DNA from: Veronia pacifica
Lineage (GTDB): Bacteria > Pseudomonadota > Gammaproteobacteria > Enterobacterales > Vibrionaceae
Assembly (NCBI RefSeq): GCF_001707825.1
Contig: NZ_LYBM01000012.1
Location: 41,755 to 105,754, forward strand
Reading direction: 5' to 3'
DNA length: 64,000 bases
Shown here: piece by piece, positions 45,065-54,506 of the stretch
Position numbering within the stretch: position 1 is the stretch's first letter
How the letters are laid out: each line of letters opens with the position of its first letter
Notes under the pieces: model-generated
Seen by the model: the letters and a program-made list of their open reading frames with translations, nothing else
The model's database searches: none
What the model was told of the DNA's origin: nothing
Program-made: the position numbers and the translations under genes

Positions 45065-47161
45065 GTGGTGAAAACAGAGAGCTCAGCCAACGGACAACCG
45101 GACAGACTCAACAACACAGCGCAGAAAAAAAAGCGCCTTGAACGTAAAGTGGAAAGATTGGTTCGTCAGATGTCGCTAAAAGACAAGCTGCATCAAATGA
45201 GCGGTGACCTCTACACGCTGACCTCTTTTCTGCCCGATATGATCATTCGCTATAACATGCATCCCATACCAGCAGGTCATTGCCCGGAACTGGGTATTCC
45301 GGCGCTTCTTTTTGCAGACGGCCCAAGGGGAGTCGTTTGCGGCACATCTACTTGCTTTCCAGTCTCTATGGCCCGGGGAGCGAGTTGGGATATCGAATTA
45401 GAAGAAAGAATCGGTGATGTCATAGGTGTAGAAATGCGCAGCCACGGGGCGAACTATGCTGGCTCAGTATGTATTAATCTTCTCAGGCATCCTGCGTGGG
45501 GCAGAGCTCAGGAAACATACGGTGAAGATACTCATCACCTTGGTGAACTTGGGGCGGCATTAGTCAGAGGCATACAACGCCATGGCATGGCGTGTGCGAA
45601 ACATTTCGCGGTAAACAGTATTGAGAACGCACGATTTAAGGTAGATGTGCATGTCAGTGAACGAACACTGAGGGAAGTGTATCTGCCTCATTTTAAGCGC
45701 TGTGTCGATGAGGGGGTTGCTTCTGTGATGAGTGCTTACAACAAACTCAATGGCGAACGCTGTAGCGAGAGTGATTTTCTTCTGAGAAAGATACTGAAGG
45801 AAGAGTGGAAGTTCGACGGTTTTGTTTTGTCCGACTTCCTGTTTGCAATTCGCAGTGCCACTAAAGCGTTGAAAGGCGGATTGGATGTTGAAATGCCGTA
45901 TAGCTGGCATTACAGCTTTTTCCTCTGGCTTTCGCTTAAATTGGGTCGGGTGTCAGAACAGGATGTTAACGAAGCTGTCACCCGAATTTTGCGCAAGAAG
46001 TTTGAGTTTCAGGATGTTGGGGAAGACCATCGATATAGTTCTCGGGCTATCAATTGTTCTGAGCATATTGCACTGGCAAAAGAGGCGGCAGATAAATCTA
46101 TCGTGCTACTTAAAAATGAGGAAATTCAGGCCGGGAAGGCATTGTTGCCATTAGATCTGACGCAAAAGCAAACTGTCGCGGTCATAGGAAAACTGGCTGA
46201 GGCGCAAAATACAGGTGATCACGGAAGCTCTGCGGTGGACGCGAATCATGTGGTGACTGCTTTGCAAGGCCTTAAGTCATTGACGTCAGATACAGATGTT
46301 TGCCTCTCATATGATGACGCTACCTCCATCAGCAAGGCGACTCGACTTGCCAGTGAAGCAGATACAGTGATTCTTTGCGTAGGCTATACCCATATGGATG
46401 AAGGGGAGTTTTTGATTTACAGCGGTGGCGACCGCGATAGCTTATCGCTGAATCCACTTGACGAAAGACTAATCAATTCTGTCGTGAATACTAATAGTAA
46501 TACCGTTGTTGTGATGTTTGGCGGAAGTGCCATTGTCACTGAAAAATGGCGACAAAAAGTGCCTGCTATTTTGATGGCATGGTATGCCGGAGAGCAAGGA
46601 GGAAATGCGCTGGCAGATATACTCTTCGGCAAAGTGAACCCCTCAGCAAAGTTGCCCTGTTCTTTTCCCCGCGGCAACGACGATCTGCCTTATTTTACTA
46701 AAAATACCCGTTTCATCCGTTATGAGTATTTGCACGGTTATCGGCACCTTGAACACTACGGGCGGCCACCTGCATTTGCGATGGGTTTCGGCCTCAGTTA
46801 CAGCCAGTTTCTTTATTCTAATCTGACCCTCTCCGCTGATAGCATCGATGCTGAACAATCACTGACCGTCAGTATCGATGTAGAGAATGTCAGTGAAACT
46901 GACGGAGCCGAGATTATTCAGCTTTATATTAGCTATCCGCAAACCGTATTTAGGGCACCGAAAGATCTAAAAGCATTTCGCCGTGTCGATATCGCTGCTC
47001 ACAACACAGTTAGCGTATTCATGACGGTGACAGCAGAACAGCTTAGATATTTTGATGAGGCTTCTGGCCGTTGGCAAAGCGAGCCCGGGCAATATCAAGT
47101 GCATGTTGGCTCCTCATCTCAGGCGATTGATTTACTCACATTGCCTTTCACCGTGCAGTGA
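45065..47161 (+). CDS. GH3 family beta-glycosidase (beta-glucosidase or beta-xylosidase)
   Basis: The roughly 698-aa protein has the GH3 barrel with KHFAVNSIENARFKVDVHVS, the nucleophile Asp in FDGFVLSDFLFAIRSA, and the second domain with the acid/base region MDEGEFLIYSGGDRDSLSL. A fibronectin-like C-terminal domain ends the protein. No signal peptide is present, so it works on imported oligosaccharides. Its place before xylB and xylA suggests it releases xylose from xylo-oligosaccharides, but sequence alone does not exclude glucosides. The start is GTG with CAGGGA upstream; another GTG follows directly. The next gene begins within 35 bases. Confidence 0.88.
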   Translation: MVKTESSANGQPDRLNNTAQKKKRLERKVERLVRQMSLKDKLHQMSGDLYTLTSFLPDMIIRYNMHPIPAGHCPELGIPALLFADGPRGVVCGTSTCFPVSMARGASWDIELEERIGDVIGVEMRSHGANYAGSVCINLLRHPAWGRAQETYGEDTHHLGELGAALVRGIQRHGMACAKHFAVNSIENARFKVDVHVSERTLREVYLPHFKRCVDEGVASVMSAYNKLNGERCSESDFLLRKILKEEWKFDGFVLSDFLFAIRSATKALKGGLDVEMPYSWHYSFFLWLSLKLGRVSEQDVNEAVTRILRKKFEFQDVGEDHRYSSRAINCSEHIALAKEAADKSIVLLKNEEIQAGKALLPLDLTQKQTVAVIGKLAEAQNTGDHGSSAVDANHVVTALQGLKSLTSDTDVCLSYDDATSISKATRLASEADTVILCVGYTHMDEGEFLIYSGGDRDSLSLNPLDERLINSVVNTNSNTVVVMFGGSAIVTEKWRQKVPAILMAWYAGEQGGNALADILFGKVNPSAKLPCSFPRGNDDLPYFTKNTRFIRYEYLHGYRHLEHYGRPPAFAMGFGLSYSQFLYSNLTLSADSIDAEQSLTVSIDVENVSETDGAEIIQLYISYPQTVFRAPKDLKAFRRVDIAAHNTVSVFMTVTAEQLRYFDEASGRWQSEPGQYQVHVGSSSQAIDLLTLPFTVQ

Positions 47162-47194
47162 TTCTTGTGTTGTCTTTTTCGGAGTAGGCAGACA

Positions 47195-48706
47195 ATGAGC
47201 GAAAAAAACGAAACAGCAAGCACTGTGATGGGCATCGACCTAGGGACACAAAGCCTCAAGATCGTCATTTACGATCCTTGCAGAAAAATGATTATTGCCA
47301 GTTCAGATGCTCCACTGCCTATTTGTCAGGACATATCGGGAAAAAGTGAACAACAGGCGAGCTGGTGGATTGATGCGCTGAAAAGTGCGTGTGATCAGTT
47401 GCCGTTTCAGATAAAGCAAACGGTCAAATCTATTGCAGTATCAGGGCAGCAACACGGTTTTGTGCCTCTCGACTCGGATGGAAACGTGATCTATCCAGTA
47501 AAGCTTTGGAATGACACAACAACCATTCAGGAGTGCGGCCAGATTCGTGAAGCATACGGGGGCGATTCCGAACTACTTCGGAAGGTAGGGAATACGATTC
47601 TGCCCGGGTATACCATTCCAAAAGTGCTATGGCTTAAAAATAATCATCCTGATATTTATCGCAAATTGGCATGCATTTTACTCCCCCATGACTACCTGAA
47701 TTATTACCTCACGGGCCGACAGGTCATGGAGTGTGGTGATGCATCGGGGACCGGAGTGTTGAATATTCGGACCCGTTTCTGGGATAAAGAGTTGCTTAAT
47801 TGTATTGACCCTGATGGAGGCTTATTCGACTGTTTGCCTGAGCTAATTAACGCAGACTCAGCGGTAGGTTATGTCCAGCCCGTCATTGCTGACACTCTGG
47901 GTTTACCATCGGGTGTAAAAGTCGCTTCAGGTGGTGGGGACAATATGATGGCAGCGATTGGTACGGGAAATGTTCGTGAGGGAATCGCCACGGTCAGTCT
48001 CGGTACGTCATCCACATTATTTGCATTCAGTGAGACAGCTGTCATCGACCACAAAGACGGCGCAGTCGCCGCTTTTTGTTCATCCACAAACGGTTGGTTG
48101 CCACTGATATGCTCTCTTAACTGCGCAAATGGAAAAAAACTGATTGAGACCTTGTTTGGCATGGACGGTGATCATTTGGCATTTGAAGGGTTGCTGAGAA
48201 CTTCCTCTGTTGGCAGCGAAGGTGTGTTGACCCTCCCTTTCTTCGATGGAGAGAGAAGTCCTTATCTTCCTGACGCACAGGGCTCTGTTTTTGGCCTGAA
48301 TTCGCACAATTTTACCCGTTCAAACCTTATGCGCTCGATGATTGAGGGCGCAACTTACACCCTGAAAATGGGCTTTGACAGATTGACTGACCTTGGAATG
48401 TCTTTTGACGAGATAAGACTGACAGGTGGCGGTAGTCTGAGCCAAATCTGGGTTCAAATCGTCGCGGATGTGTTTAACCGACCTGTGCTGTTAATGGATA
48501 GCCATAATGGTGCGGCCTTTGGTGCGGCTATACAGGCCCTGTGGTTACTTGAAAACGAGCATCAAAACATTGTGTCCTTGTGCAATGAGCATGTAGAGCA
48601 GAGGCTAACAAGCCGAATTGAACCCAATGCACTGTCGGTAAAAAAATACCGTCTTGAATATCAACGCTTTGTCAGGGCTGTGAGCACGGTCAAAGCGTTC
48701 TACTGA
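47195..48706 (+). CDS. xylB: Xylulokinase
   Basis: The 503-aa FGGY kinase phosphorylates D-xylulose to xylulose 5-phosphate. It has the N-terminal phosphate loop MGIDLGTQSLKIVIYD, VSGQQHGFVPLD, and the XylB-like KLWNDTTT and DASGTGVLNI. The second domain has VASGGGDNMMAAIGTG (catalytic Asp), TVSLGTSSTLFAF and the FGGY region RLTGGGSLSQIWVQIVADVF. The start is the ATG after GGAG; the frame extends ten codons upstream without family similarity. It lies between the GH3 and xylose isomerase genes. Confidence 0.92.
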   Translation: MSEKNETASTVMGIDLGTQSLKIVIYDPCRKMIIASSDAPLPICQDISGKSEQQASWWIDALKSACDQLPFQIKQTVKSIAVSGQQHGFVPLDSDGNVIYPVKLWNDTTTIQECGQIREAYGGDSELLRKVGNTILPGYTIPKVLWLKNNHPDIYRKLACILLPHDYLNYYLTGRQVMECGDASGTGVLNIRTRFWDKELLNCIDPDGGLFDCLPELINADSAVGYVQPVIADTLGLPSGVKVASGGGDNMMAAIGTGNVREGIATVSLGTSSTLFAFSETAVIDHKDGAVAAFCSSTNGWLPLICSLNCANGKKLIETLFGMDGDHLAFEGLLRTSSVGSEGVLTLPFFDGERSPYLPDAQGSVFGLNSHNFTRSNLMRSMIEGATYTLKMGFDRLTDLGMSFDEIRLTGGGSLSQIWVQIVADVFNRPVLLMDSHNGAAFGAAIQALWLLENEHQNIVSLCNEHVEQRLTSRIEPNALSVKKYRLEYQRFVRAVSTVKAFY

Positions 48707-48733
48707 CGTTTCATTCAAATCACGGGAACAGCT

Positions 48734-50077
48734 ATGACAGATATTTTCATTGGAAATCAGACTTATTTCCCTGAAATAACACGCAAGATCCCCTTCGAGG
48801 GTATTGAGTCAGATTCACCGTTGGCATTTAAATTTTATGACGAAGATAAGGTCATTGCTGGCAAAACCATGAAGGAGCATTTGCGGTTTTCTGCATGTTA
48901 TTGGCATACCTTTTGTGGAAAAGGGTCTGATCCCTTCGGTCCGGGAACCCAGAACTATCCGTGGGATGCGGTCAATGATCCTATGACTGCGGCAAAGCAC
49001 AAACTTGATGCCGCCTTTGAGTTTTTCTCTAAGCTTGGTGTTCCTTATTACTGTTTTCATGATCGCGATTTAGCACCTGAGGGCACATCACCCATCGACT
49101 CGGAAAACCGTTTGATGGAATTGGCTGATATGGCTCGTGAGCGTCAAAACGCGACGGGTGTAAGATTGTTGTGGGGTACAGCAAACCTCTTTTCACATCC
49201 AAGATATATGAATGGAGCAGCGACAAACCCTGATTTTAATGTATTGGCACACGCTGGGTCACAGGTGAAAAGTGCCCTTGACGCCACTATAGCGCTCGAT
49301 GGCGAGAACTACGTATTTTGGGGAGGTCGAGAAGGATACACATCGCTGTTGAACACCCGCACTGATATTGAAATTGAGAACATGGCCCGCTTCCTTCAGG
49401 CGGCAAGAGATTATGGACGCGCCTGCGGCTTTACGGGGACTTTTTTGATAGAGCCTAAACCGATGGAGCCGATGAAGCATCAATATGATTTTGACGCTCA
49501 GACAGTCATTGGTTTCCTCCGACACCATGGACTTGAAAATGACTTCAAACTCAATATTGAAGCGAATCATGCAACTCTCGCTAGCCATACCTTTTCTCAT
49601 GAGTTACAAATGAGCGTTGATGCAGGCCTACTGGGCAGTATTGATGCGAACAGGGGAGACCCTCAGAATGGCTGGGATACCGACCAGTTTCCAACGGATA
49701 TCTATGACACGACCCAAGCAATGATGGTGTTACTGTCTGCGGGTGGCTTTCAGAGTGGTGGCCTGAATTTTGATGCGAAGTTGAGGCGAGAGTCAACGGA
49801 TTTAGAGGACATGTTTGTTGCGCACATTGGGGGGATGGATGCATTTGCAAGAGGTCTTGAAGTTGCGGATTATTTACTCAACAAGACTGACCTTAAAGTG
49901 CGAAAAACGCTAAGATACAGTAGCTTTTCTCATGGAAAAGGCGCGGATTTTCAAATGGGGAAACTATCGCTACGTCAACTTTTCTCGCATGCTGAATCGA
50001 TGGGTGAACTCAAACAGACATCAGGAAAACAAGAATATCTGGAAAATCTGATTAACCAAGCCCTCGTCAGAGCATAA
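48734..50077 (+). CDS. xylA: Xylose isomerase (class II)
   Basis: The 447-aa enzyme converts D-xylose to D-xylulose. It shows the class II signatures: [21 protein letters not shown], the catalytic His in [28 protein letters not shown], metal-binding Glu in [18 protein letters not shown] and [10 protein letters not shown], and the Asp cluster in [20 protein letters not shown]. All metal ligands are present. GGGA is six bases before the ATG, 27 bases after xylB. The order xylB-xylA is reversed from E. coli and no transporter or XylR follows. Confidence 0.96.
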   Translation: MTDIFIGNQTYFPEITRKIPFEGIESDSPLAFKFYDEDKVIAGKTMKEHLRFSACYWHTFCGKGSDPFGPGTQNYPWDAVNDPMTAAKHKLDAAFEFFSKLGVPYYCFHDRDLAPEGTSPIDSENRLMELADMARERQNATGVRLLWGTANLFSHPRYMNGAATNPDFNVLAHAGSQVKSALDATIALDGENYVFWGGREGYTSLLNTRTDIEIENMARFLQAARDYGRACGFTGTFLIEPKPMEPMKHQYDFDAQTVIGFLRHHGLENDFKLNIEANHATLASHTFSHELQMSVDAGLLGSIDANRGDPQNGWDTDQFPTDIYDTTQAMMVLLSAGGFQSGGLNFDAKLRRESTDLEDMFVAHIGGMDAFARGLEVADYLLNKTDLKVRKTLRYSSFSHGKGADFQMGKLSLRQLFSHAESMGELKQTSGKQEYLENLINQALVRA

Positions 50078-50080
50078 GGA

Positions 50081-50126
50081 AACAGAGAATGGGGAAATAC
50101 ACATCTATGTGATGCCCCTTCCTGTT
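50081..50126 (+). terminator. Hairpin after xylA (possible terminator)
   Basis: Nested arms AACAG/CTGTT, GGGG/CCCC and CACAT/ATGTG form a three-part stem with small internal loops directly after the xylA stop. There is no T run, so it may be a Rho-dependent or mRNA-stabilising 3' structure. Confidence 0.45.
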
Positions 50127-50165
50127 ACCTCAGTACCATTGTGTGTTTACGTTGGATAAATCACA

Positions 50166-50816
50166 TTAAAGCGTGCGTAAAAATCTCTCGGCGCGTGGGA
50201 TAAAGTAATTATCATAGTCAAAAGACATAACAACGCTTCTGGTGCGACCTCGGATTTCCTTTCTGGGGACAAATCCAATAAATCTGGAGTCCGCACTGTT
50301 ATCCCTGTTATCGCCCAACATCAGGTAATGTCCTTGCGGAACTTCTACGGCCTTAAAGTTTGAGGCTGGGCTATGCTCTCGGTTAATCCTAATTTGATAG
50401 TGGCCGTTACGGGTTGTTTCCTCGAAAAACTGGATTGGCCCCTGCGTAGATGTCTGATGATATGTCATAGGAGCGCCGTTAATATATAGTCGGTTATCGA
50501 CCATAGCAATAATGTCACCGGGTATCCCAATCACTCGTTTAACCATGTTATTTCCTGTCACCTCAGACTCAAACGTAACAATATCGCCACGTTCAGGGTC
50601 CGAAAATGTATACAGTGAAAAACCTGTGAAGGGTATACGAAGATCGTAGGCCATTTTGTTAACCAGAATCCTGTCACCAATCTGTATCGTTGGCTTCATT
50701 GAGCCAGTAGGTACATGGTTCCAGTCAGCAAAGCTGGAGCGAAACACCGTCATGAGTAAAATGAAAATTAACAGAGAACGGTATTCCAGATAAATATCAT
50801 GCCACTTCTTTTTCAT
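50166..50816 (-). CDS. Signal peptidase I (LepB paralogue)
   Basis: The 216-aa protein has one N-terminal membrane helix (RSLLIFILLMTVFRSSF), the catalytic Ser in VPTGSMKPTIQIGD, the catalytic Lys in NNMVKRVIGIPGDI, and box E GDNRDNSADSRFIGFVP. It is shorter than E. coli LepB (324 aa) and has one helix instead of two, so it is likely an accessory paralogue; the main lepB usually sits beside lepA. It cleaves signal peptides at the periplasmic face. A 104-aa membrane protein lies just upstream on the same strand. Confidence 0.92.
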   Translation of the reverse strand: MKKKWHDIYLEYRSLLIFILLMTVFRSSFADWNHVPTGSMKPTIQIGDRILVNKMAYDLRIPFTGFSLYTFSDPERGDIVTFESEVTGNNMVKRVIGIPGDIIAMVDNRLYINGAPMTYHQTSTQGPIQFFEETTRNGHYQIRINREHSPASNFKAVEVPQGHYLMLGDNRDNSADSRFIGFVPRKEIRGRTRSVVMSFDYDNYFIPRAERFLRTL

Positions 50817-50878
50817 AACACACTCTCGATTGTAACGTTAATCATGAGACTAAATATTCTGAATTAAGTTCATGATAA

Positions 50879-51193
50879 TTAAATAATCTTTGTATGATTG
50901 AGAGAGTAATTCCAAACGCGATAAAAATAAAAAAGATAGCCGATACCAAGAGTAACGATTGTAATAAATAGCCAAACAACAACGTGGCCAATATTGCTAA
51001 AAATATCTACATCACAATACATCTGTTTTTCACTACCATCGGGGTAAACCAACGAGGAACGGTCGATAATGAATTTTGCAAAGGCGTAGGGGTAGACAAA
51101 AAAGGCAAGACCAAAGGTTAAAATGGTCAATAAAAACCAGATAAGGAGGTGAAGTGCTATCTCCGCTACCGGCACCTGTGCATTAATAAACAT
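50879..51193 (-). CDS. Small membrane protein with two hairpin helices (DUF6693-like)
   Basis: The 104-aa product has hydrophobic stretches IALHLLIWFLLTILTFGLAF and VVVWLFITIVTLGIGYLFY separated by a loop of about 40 residues, with FVYPYAFAKFIID and YFYRVWNYSLN at equivalent places, so it is an internal two-fold repeat. The pattern resembles DUF6693, recalled by eye and not verified. It lies 62 bases upstream of the signal peptidase gene and may be cotranscribed. Confidence 0.7.
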   Translation of the reverse strand: MFINAQVPVAEIALHLLIWFLLTILTFGLAFFVYPYAFAKFIIDRSSLVYPDGSEKQMYCDVDIFSNIGHVVVWLFITIVTLGIGYLFYFYRVWNYSLNHTKII

Positions 51194-51609
51194 ACAGTTC
51201 CCACAGTCAATATATTATATGTAGGTCAACATGTTAGGTGGTTTTTTGGTGAGTGAGAACGAGGTAAGGGTAATAACTATATATCTTATCCGATCTGAGA
51301 CAATTCACTGCAATCACGTCATGATTTAGAAATGCTGATCCCAACAAAATCATTAAAGCGAAGATAGTTTAGCCGACTAAGGTGATACCTTGTTGATGAC
51401 AAGCTTTGTGCGGAAAAGAGTCATGAGGCGAGGTGAACGCGAAATGAGGTTGTGCTGTTTGAAACCCAATTGCGCATTGAATTAGGCGTATTACCCAAAA
51501 GTACGACGTTGAACAAAGTGGTTGTGAGGTGAGCATACGTTATTTATATTGCGCATGCTCACCCATAGACAGCCTAGACAGATTCAAATGGAATGATTGC
51601 CGGCCGTCA
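51194..51609. other. Intergenic region with a 9-bp hairpin
   Basis: About 415 bases without a gene. GGTGAGCAT and ATGCTCACC at 51528-51563 form perfect 9-bp arms, extendable by CG/CG after one mismatch. It lies about 50 bases past the lipoprotein stop; no T run follows. Confidence 0.45.
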
Positions 51610-52008
51610 TTATCCATTCCATGAACTATTGTTACGTTTCTTCACTGATATCTTGTTGTTGACGTCGAGGATTATTCTCTGTGCACATGAGACAGCGTCT
51701 TGCTTCATCACTGAATCAGATAGGTGTCCGGGCAACTTCATGACTGCTACACCTTCGCCGATCTCCATCGAGATACCACCGTAGTAGAAGTCTCCGCGTT
51801 CAAAGCTCTCGTATAAACGGTCGCATTGTTTTGGCCAATCCATAGCTTCAGTGCCAACGCCTTCGACACTTGCTTTGTAACCAAAGCTTTTGAATGTGAT
51901 ATCAGCGTTGTCAAAAGCGAGATTTTTTGCATCAATCTTCACTTCAAGGGGCTTTGTGCAGCCCATCAAGGACATCAACAGTAGAACGAAAAATATCCGT
52001 AATTTCAT
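51610..52008 (-). CDS. Small lipoprotein of unknown function
   Basis: The 132-aa product begins MKLRIFFVLLLMSLMGCTK, a lipoprotein signal with lipobox LMGC. The mature part (KPLEVKIDAKNLAFDNADIT, FYYGGISMEIGEGVAVMKLP, QDAVSCAQRIILDVNNKI) contains two cysteines that may pair. I do not recognise the family. The start is taken at the signal peptide methionine rather than the frame start 13 codons earlier. Confidence 0.7.
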   Translation of the reverse strand: MKLRIFFVLLLMSLMGCTKPLEVKIDAKNLAFDNADITFKSFGYKASVEGVGTEAMDWPKQCDRLYESFERGDFYYGGISMEIGEGVAVMKLPGHLSDSVMKQDAVSCAQRIILDVNNKISVKKRNNSSWNG

Positions 52009-52323
52009 ATTCTCAATAACCCCTTGAAAGAGAGCATTTGCACCCATGTCTGTCTGGCTATTCGGGTATTTACCAACACTTTATCTTCCATGAATAGCGT
52101 GAAGTGATATTTTTATCATGAATTAGACGGTGACATTACCGCCCATTGTATGTTGTATCGACTGCATCATCGATTTTTGTCTCAGCAATATGAAAAATAG
52201 AGAAGTCGATCCAATAAAAAACAATTGATATTCGGTCTATCGCTATCGCAAGTTCTGTTTGTCGATGAAATCGTGATGCTGCGTTAGGCCTCTTGGTAAA
52301 CAGAGATCCCACAGATATATGAA

Positions 52324-52743
52324 TCAGGCGTCCAGAGTTTTAACTAGGAAATAGATCTTCATGTCCGGAATAGGGTAGTCGTCTAACGTCATTCGCTCTT
52401 CAAACCCAAGCTTTTTGTAAAAGGGCAGGGCCTGAAAACTCAGTGTATCGACCAAGACCTTTTTACACCCTTTTTCGATGATGTGGTTTTCTGTTGCAGT
52501 CATCAGTTGACTGCCGACACCAGTACCTCTGAGTTTTTCATCTACCCACAAATACTGGATACAGAACCACTGTCCGAATAATCTGCCAGAACAACCTGCT
52601 ATCACGTCGTCCGCTTCACGAAGTAGGAACAATATTTGCTCCGATTGGATATCCTCAAGATGTGGGCGGTTATAACTCCTCAGCCCATCTGTCACTAACG
52701 CGACCTGTTTATCGGAAGGGCTGTAGATAACATCAATATTCAC
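52324..52743 (-). CDS. GNAT-family N-acetyltransferase
   Basis: The 139-aa protein has FCIQYLWVDEKLRGTGVGSQ with the acetyl-CoA loop RGTGVG, then VLVDTLSFQALPFYKKLGFE. This layout matches the small-molecule GNATs related to phosphinothricin or histone acetyltransferases. The substrate is unknown. It is isolated, with about 190 bases to the upstream gene. Confidence 0.83.
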   Translation of the reverse strand: MNIDVIYSPSDKQVALVTDGLRSYNRPHLEDIQSEQILFLLREADDVIAGCSGRLFGQWFCIQYLWVDEKLRGTGVGSQLMTATENHIIEKGCKKVLVDTLSFQALPFYKKLGFEERMTLDDYPIPDMKIYFLVKTLDA

Positions 52744-52934
52744 AATACGATATCCTGTTGAATACTTTAATTATCCAGAAATACTTTTCGTCTATCAAAG
52801 AGTCAATTTATCTTCCGCCCTCCTTGAGTGAGATCCAAAAATAGATAGCCAACTTTCGAGTAGTGTCTACATTTGGTTACTGGAAAAGACAAATTCAGGC
52901 GATTGATGCGGTAATAAAAAATGAACAGGTAAAG

Positions 52935-54419
52935 TCAGGATACTTTCCTCGCTTGAGTTGCAGGCCCGTAAATAGCAAGAACCATGGCGATCAGAAAGAG
53001 TGTTTGCATGACTCCACCATTTAAAAGTACTGAGGTATGGCCGCCTTCAATATAAGCATGAGGTATAACATCAATGAAACTGAAAATAGGTGATAACCAC
53101 AGCGCACCCACTGGCATAAATGACAGTACCCACGTCATGACAGTCCACTCTGTCAGCAATAGTTCATAGCGGCGAATTGCAGCAAATACGATCATGCTAC
53201 CGAACAAAAGATGCAATATACCCCAGCCAAAGTAATGGCTGCCGCCAGATGACAGGTGAACAGTAGGGTAACCAATTTCATGGCTCCACGTCAGCTCAAT
53301 CATTGCTATGGCTATGCACATTGCACCGAGTAAGTAGGCCAGAGAATGGTGTTTGCGATAAGCAATGATCATATATCCACTGACTAACATCATGCCAACG
53401 GTGAGCAATGCAAATAGGGATACCAGTATAGAACCTGACCCAAAGAGAACCTCTCTTTCTCTGGTGAGAAGATCGGTATTAACAAGTTTCCCATATCCAT
53501 CTGAACTGAAATTACCTTCAGAAAATGCATAAAACATGAACATAGTCAGCACGCCCAAAGCAGTGATCGTCATGATATTTCGTTTAAATACCTGAGAGTA
53601 GCCCTCAAAAACGAAAGCGGTATTTGTTGGAGACGCCTGACGGTTAGCAACCATAACAAAATAAGCAGTCAGGTATGCCTGAGTATACAAAACAGTATCA
53701 ACGGCACCATTAATGACTTGATGAGTATGGCCTGTATCCATCCAGGCTAGCATCATCCAGTTGTATCTTTGCCAAGGGGCCGTCAAGAATGAGCCGAGAG
53801 TTATGGCCATCCATCCCAGATGTTGAGCGTACTGACGCTTTTTAAGGGCGTAGAAGGCCATAAAGAGCGCAAACATTTCGGTACCTGATAGAATATACAA
53901 GCCCCAGTTTCCGACCAACTGATCGTAGGTTCCATCCATGCCAGCGTAAATAAGGTAAACCCACACACTGAGACCGAGTGCCAATGCGCAAAGCGCATAT
54001 ATGCTTCCCATTACTCTGTGTATTTTTCGGTGTTTTCGTCTAAACGCGGGCCAAAATTGAAAAACGCCTAATATTAGACAGGCTGAGCCGCAGAACATAT
54101 GGAATCCGAGATTGATTTTTTCAAAATCAGAACGCAGATCATGGGCAATGTAAGCCTCCAAATAACTGCCAACGCCATACGCCCATTCAGAAGACGAAAG
54201 TAACCTAAAAAGTTTGAATAAGGTTGGGTTAACAATCTCGCTTTCAATTTCGCTGTAGTCAAACTCCTCAGGGGTGGTATTTTCGTATAACGCCTCGTTT
54301 GCGCGGGTTACATCTTTGAGCTGCACGAGGTTCCAGCCTGTCATTGATGCAATAAAACCAAAGACCAACATAAAAGACATGATACTTGCCAGCATCAAAA
54401 TTTTCGCATTTTTCAACAT
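52935..54419 (-). CDS. DUF2306-family membrane protein
   Basis: The 494-aa protein has a long N-terminal segment with one helix, then about eleven more hydrophobic segments. The middle part has INLGFHMFCGSACLILGVFQ, HRKIHRVMGSIYALCALALG and QHLGWMAITLGSF, matching DUF2306, with several His residues that could bind haem or metal. A second block begins near MTITALGVLTMFMFYAFSEG. The function of the family is unknown; I predict the inner membrane. It follows the unknown 368-aa gene by 87 bases on the same strand, so the two may form an operon. Confidence 0.75.
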   Translation of the reverse strand: MLKNAKILMLASIMSFMLVFGFIASMTGWNLVQLKDVTRANEALYENTTPEEFDYSEIESEIVNPTLFKLFRLLSSSEWAYGVGSYLEAYIAHDLRSDFEKINLGFHMFCGSACLILGVFQFWPAFRRKHRKIHRVMGSIYALCALALGLSVWVYLIYAGMDGTYDQLVGNWGLYILSGTEMFALFMAFYALKKRQYAQHLGWMAITLGSFLTAPWQRYNWMMLAWMDTGHTHQVINGAVDTVLYTQAYLTAYFVMVANRQASPTNTAFVFEGYSQVFKRNIMTITALGVLTMFMFYAFSEGNFSSDGYGKLVNTDLLTREREVLFGSGSILVSLFALLTVGMMLVSGYMIIAYRKHHSLAYLLGAMCIAIAMIELTWSHEIGYPTVHLSSGGSHYFGWGILHLLFGSMIVFAAIRRYELLLTEWTVMTWVLSFMPVGALWLSPIFSFIDVIPHAYIEGGHTSVLLNGGVMQTLFLIAMVLAIYGPATQARKVS

Positions 54420-54506
54420 GAAAAAGACCTCACCAATACCCCTCGTGCCCAGCGAAAATCTCTGGATTTTGACTACTCACCAATTACAAACTAACGGCCG
54501 ATATGA

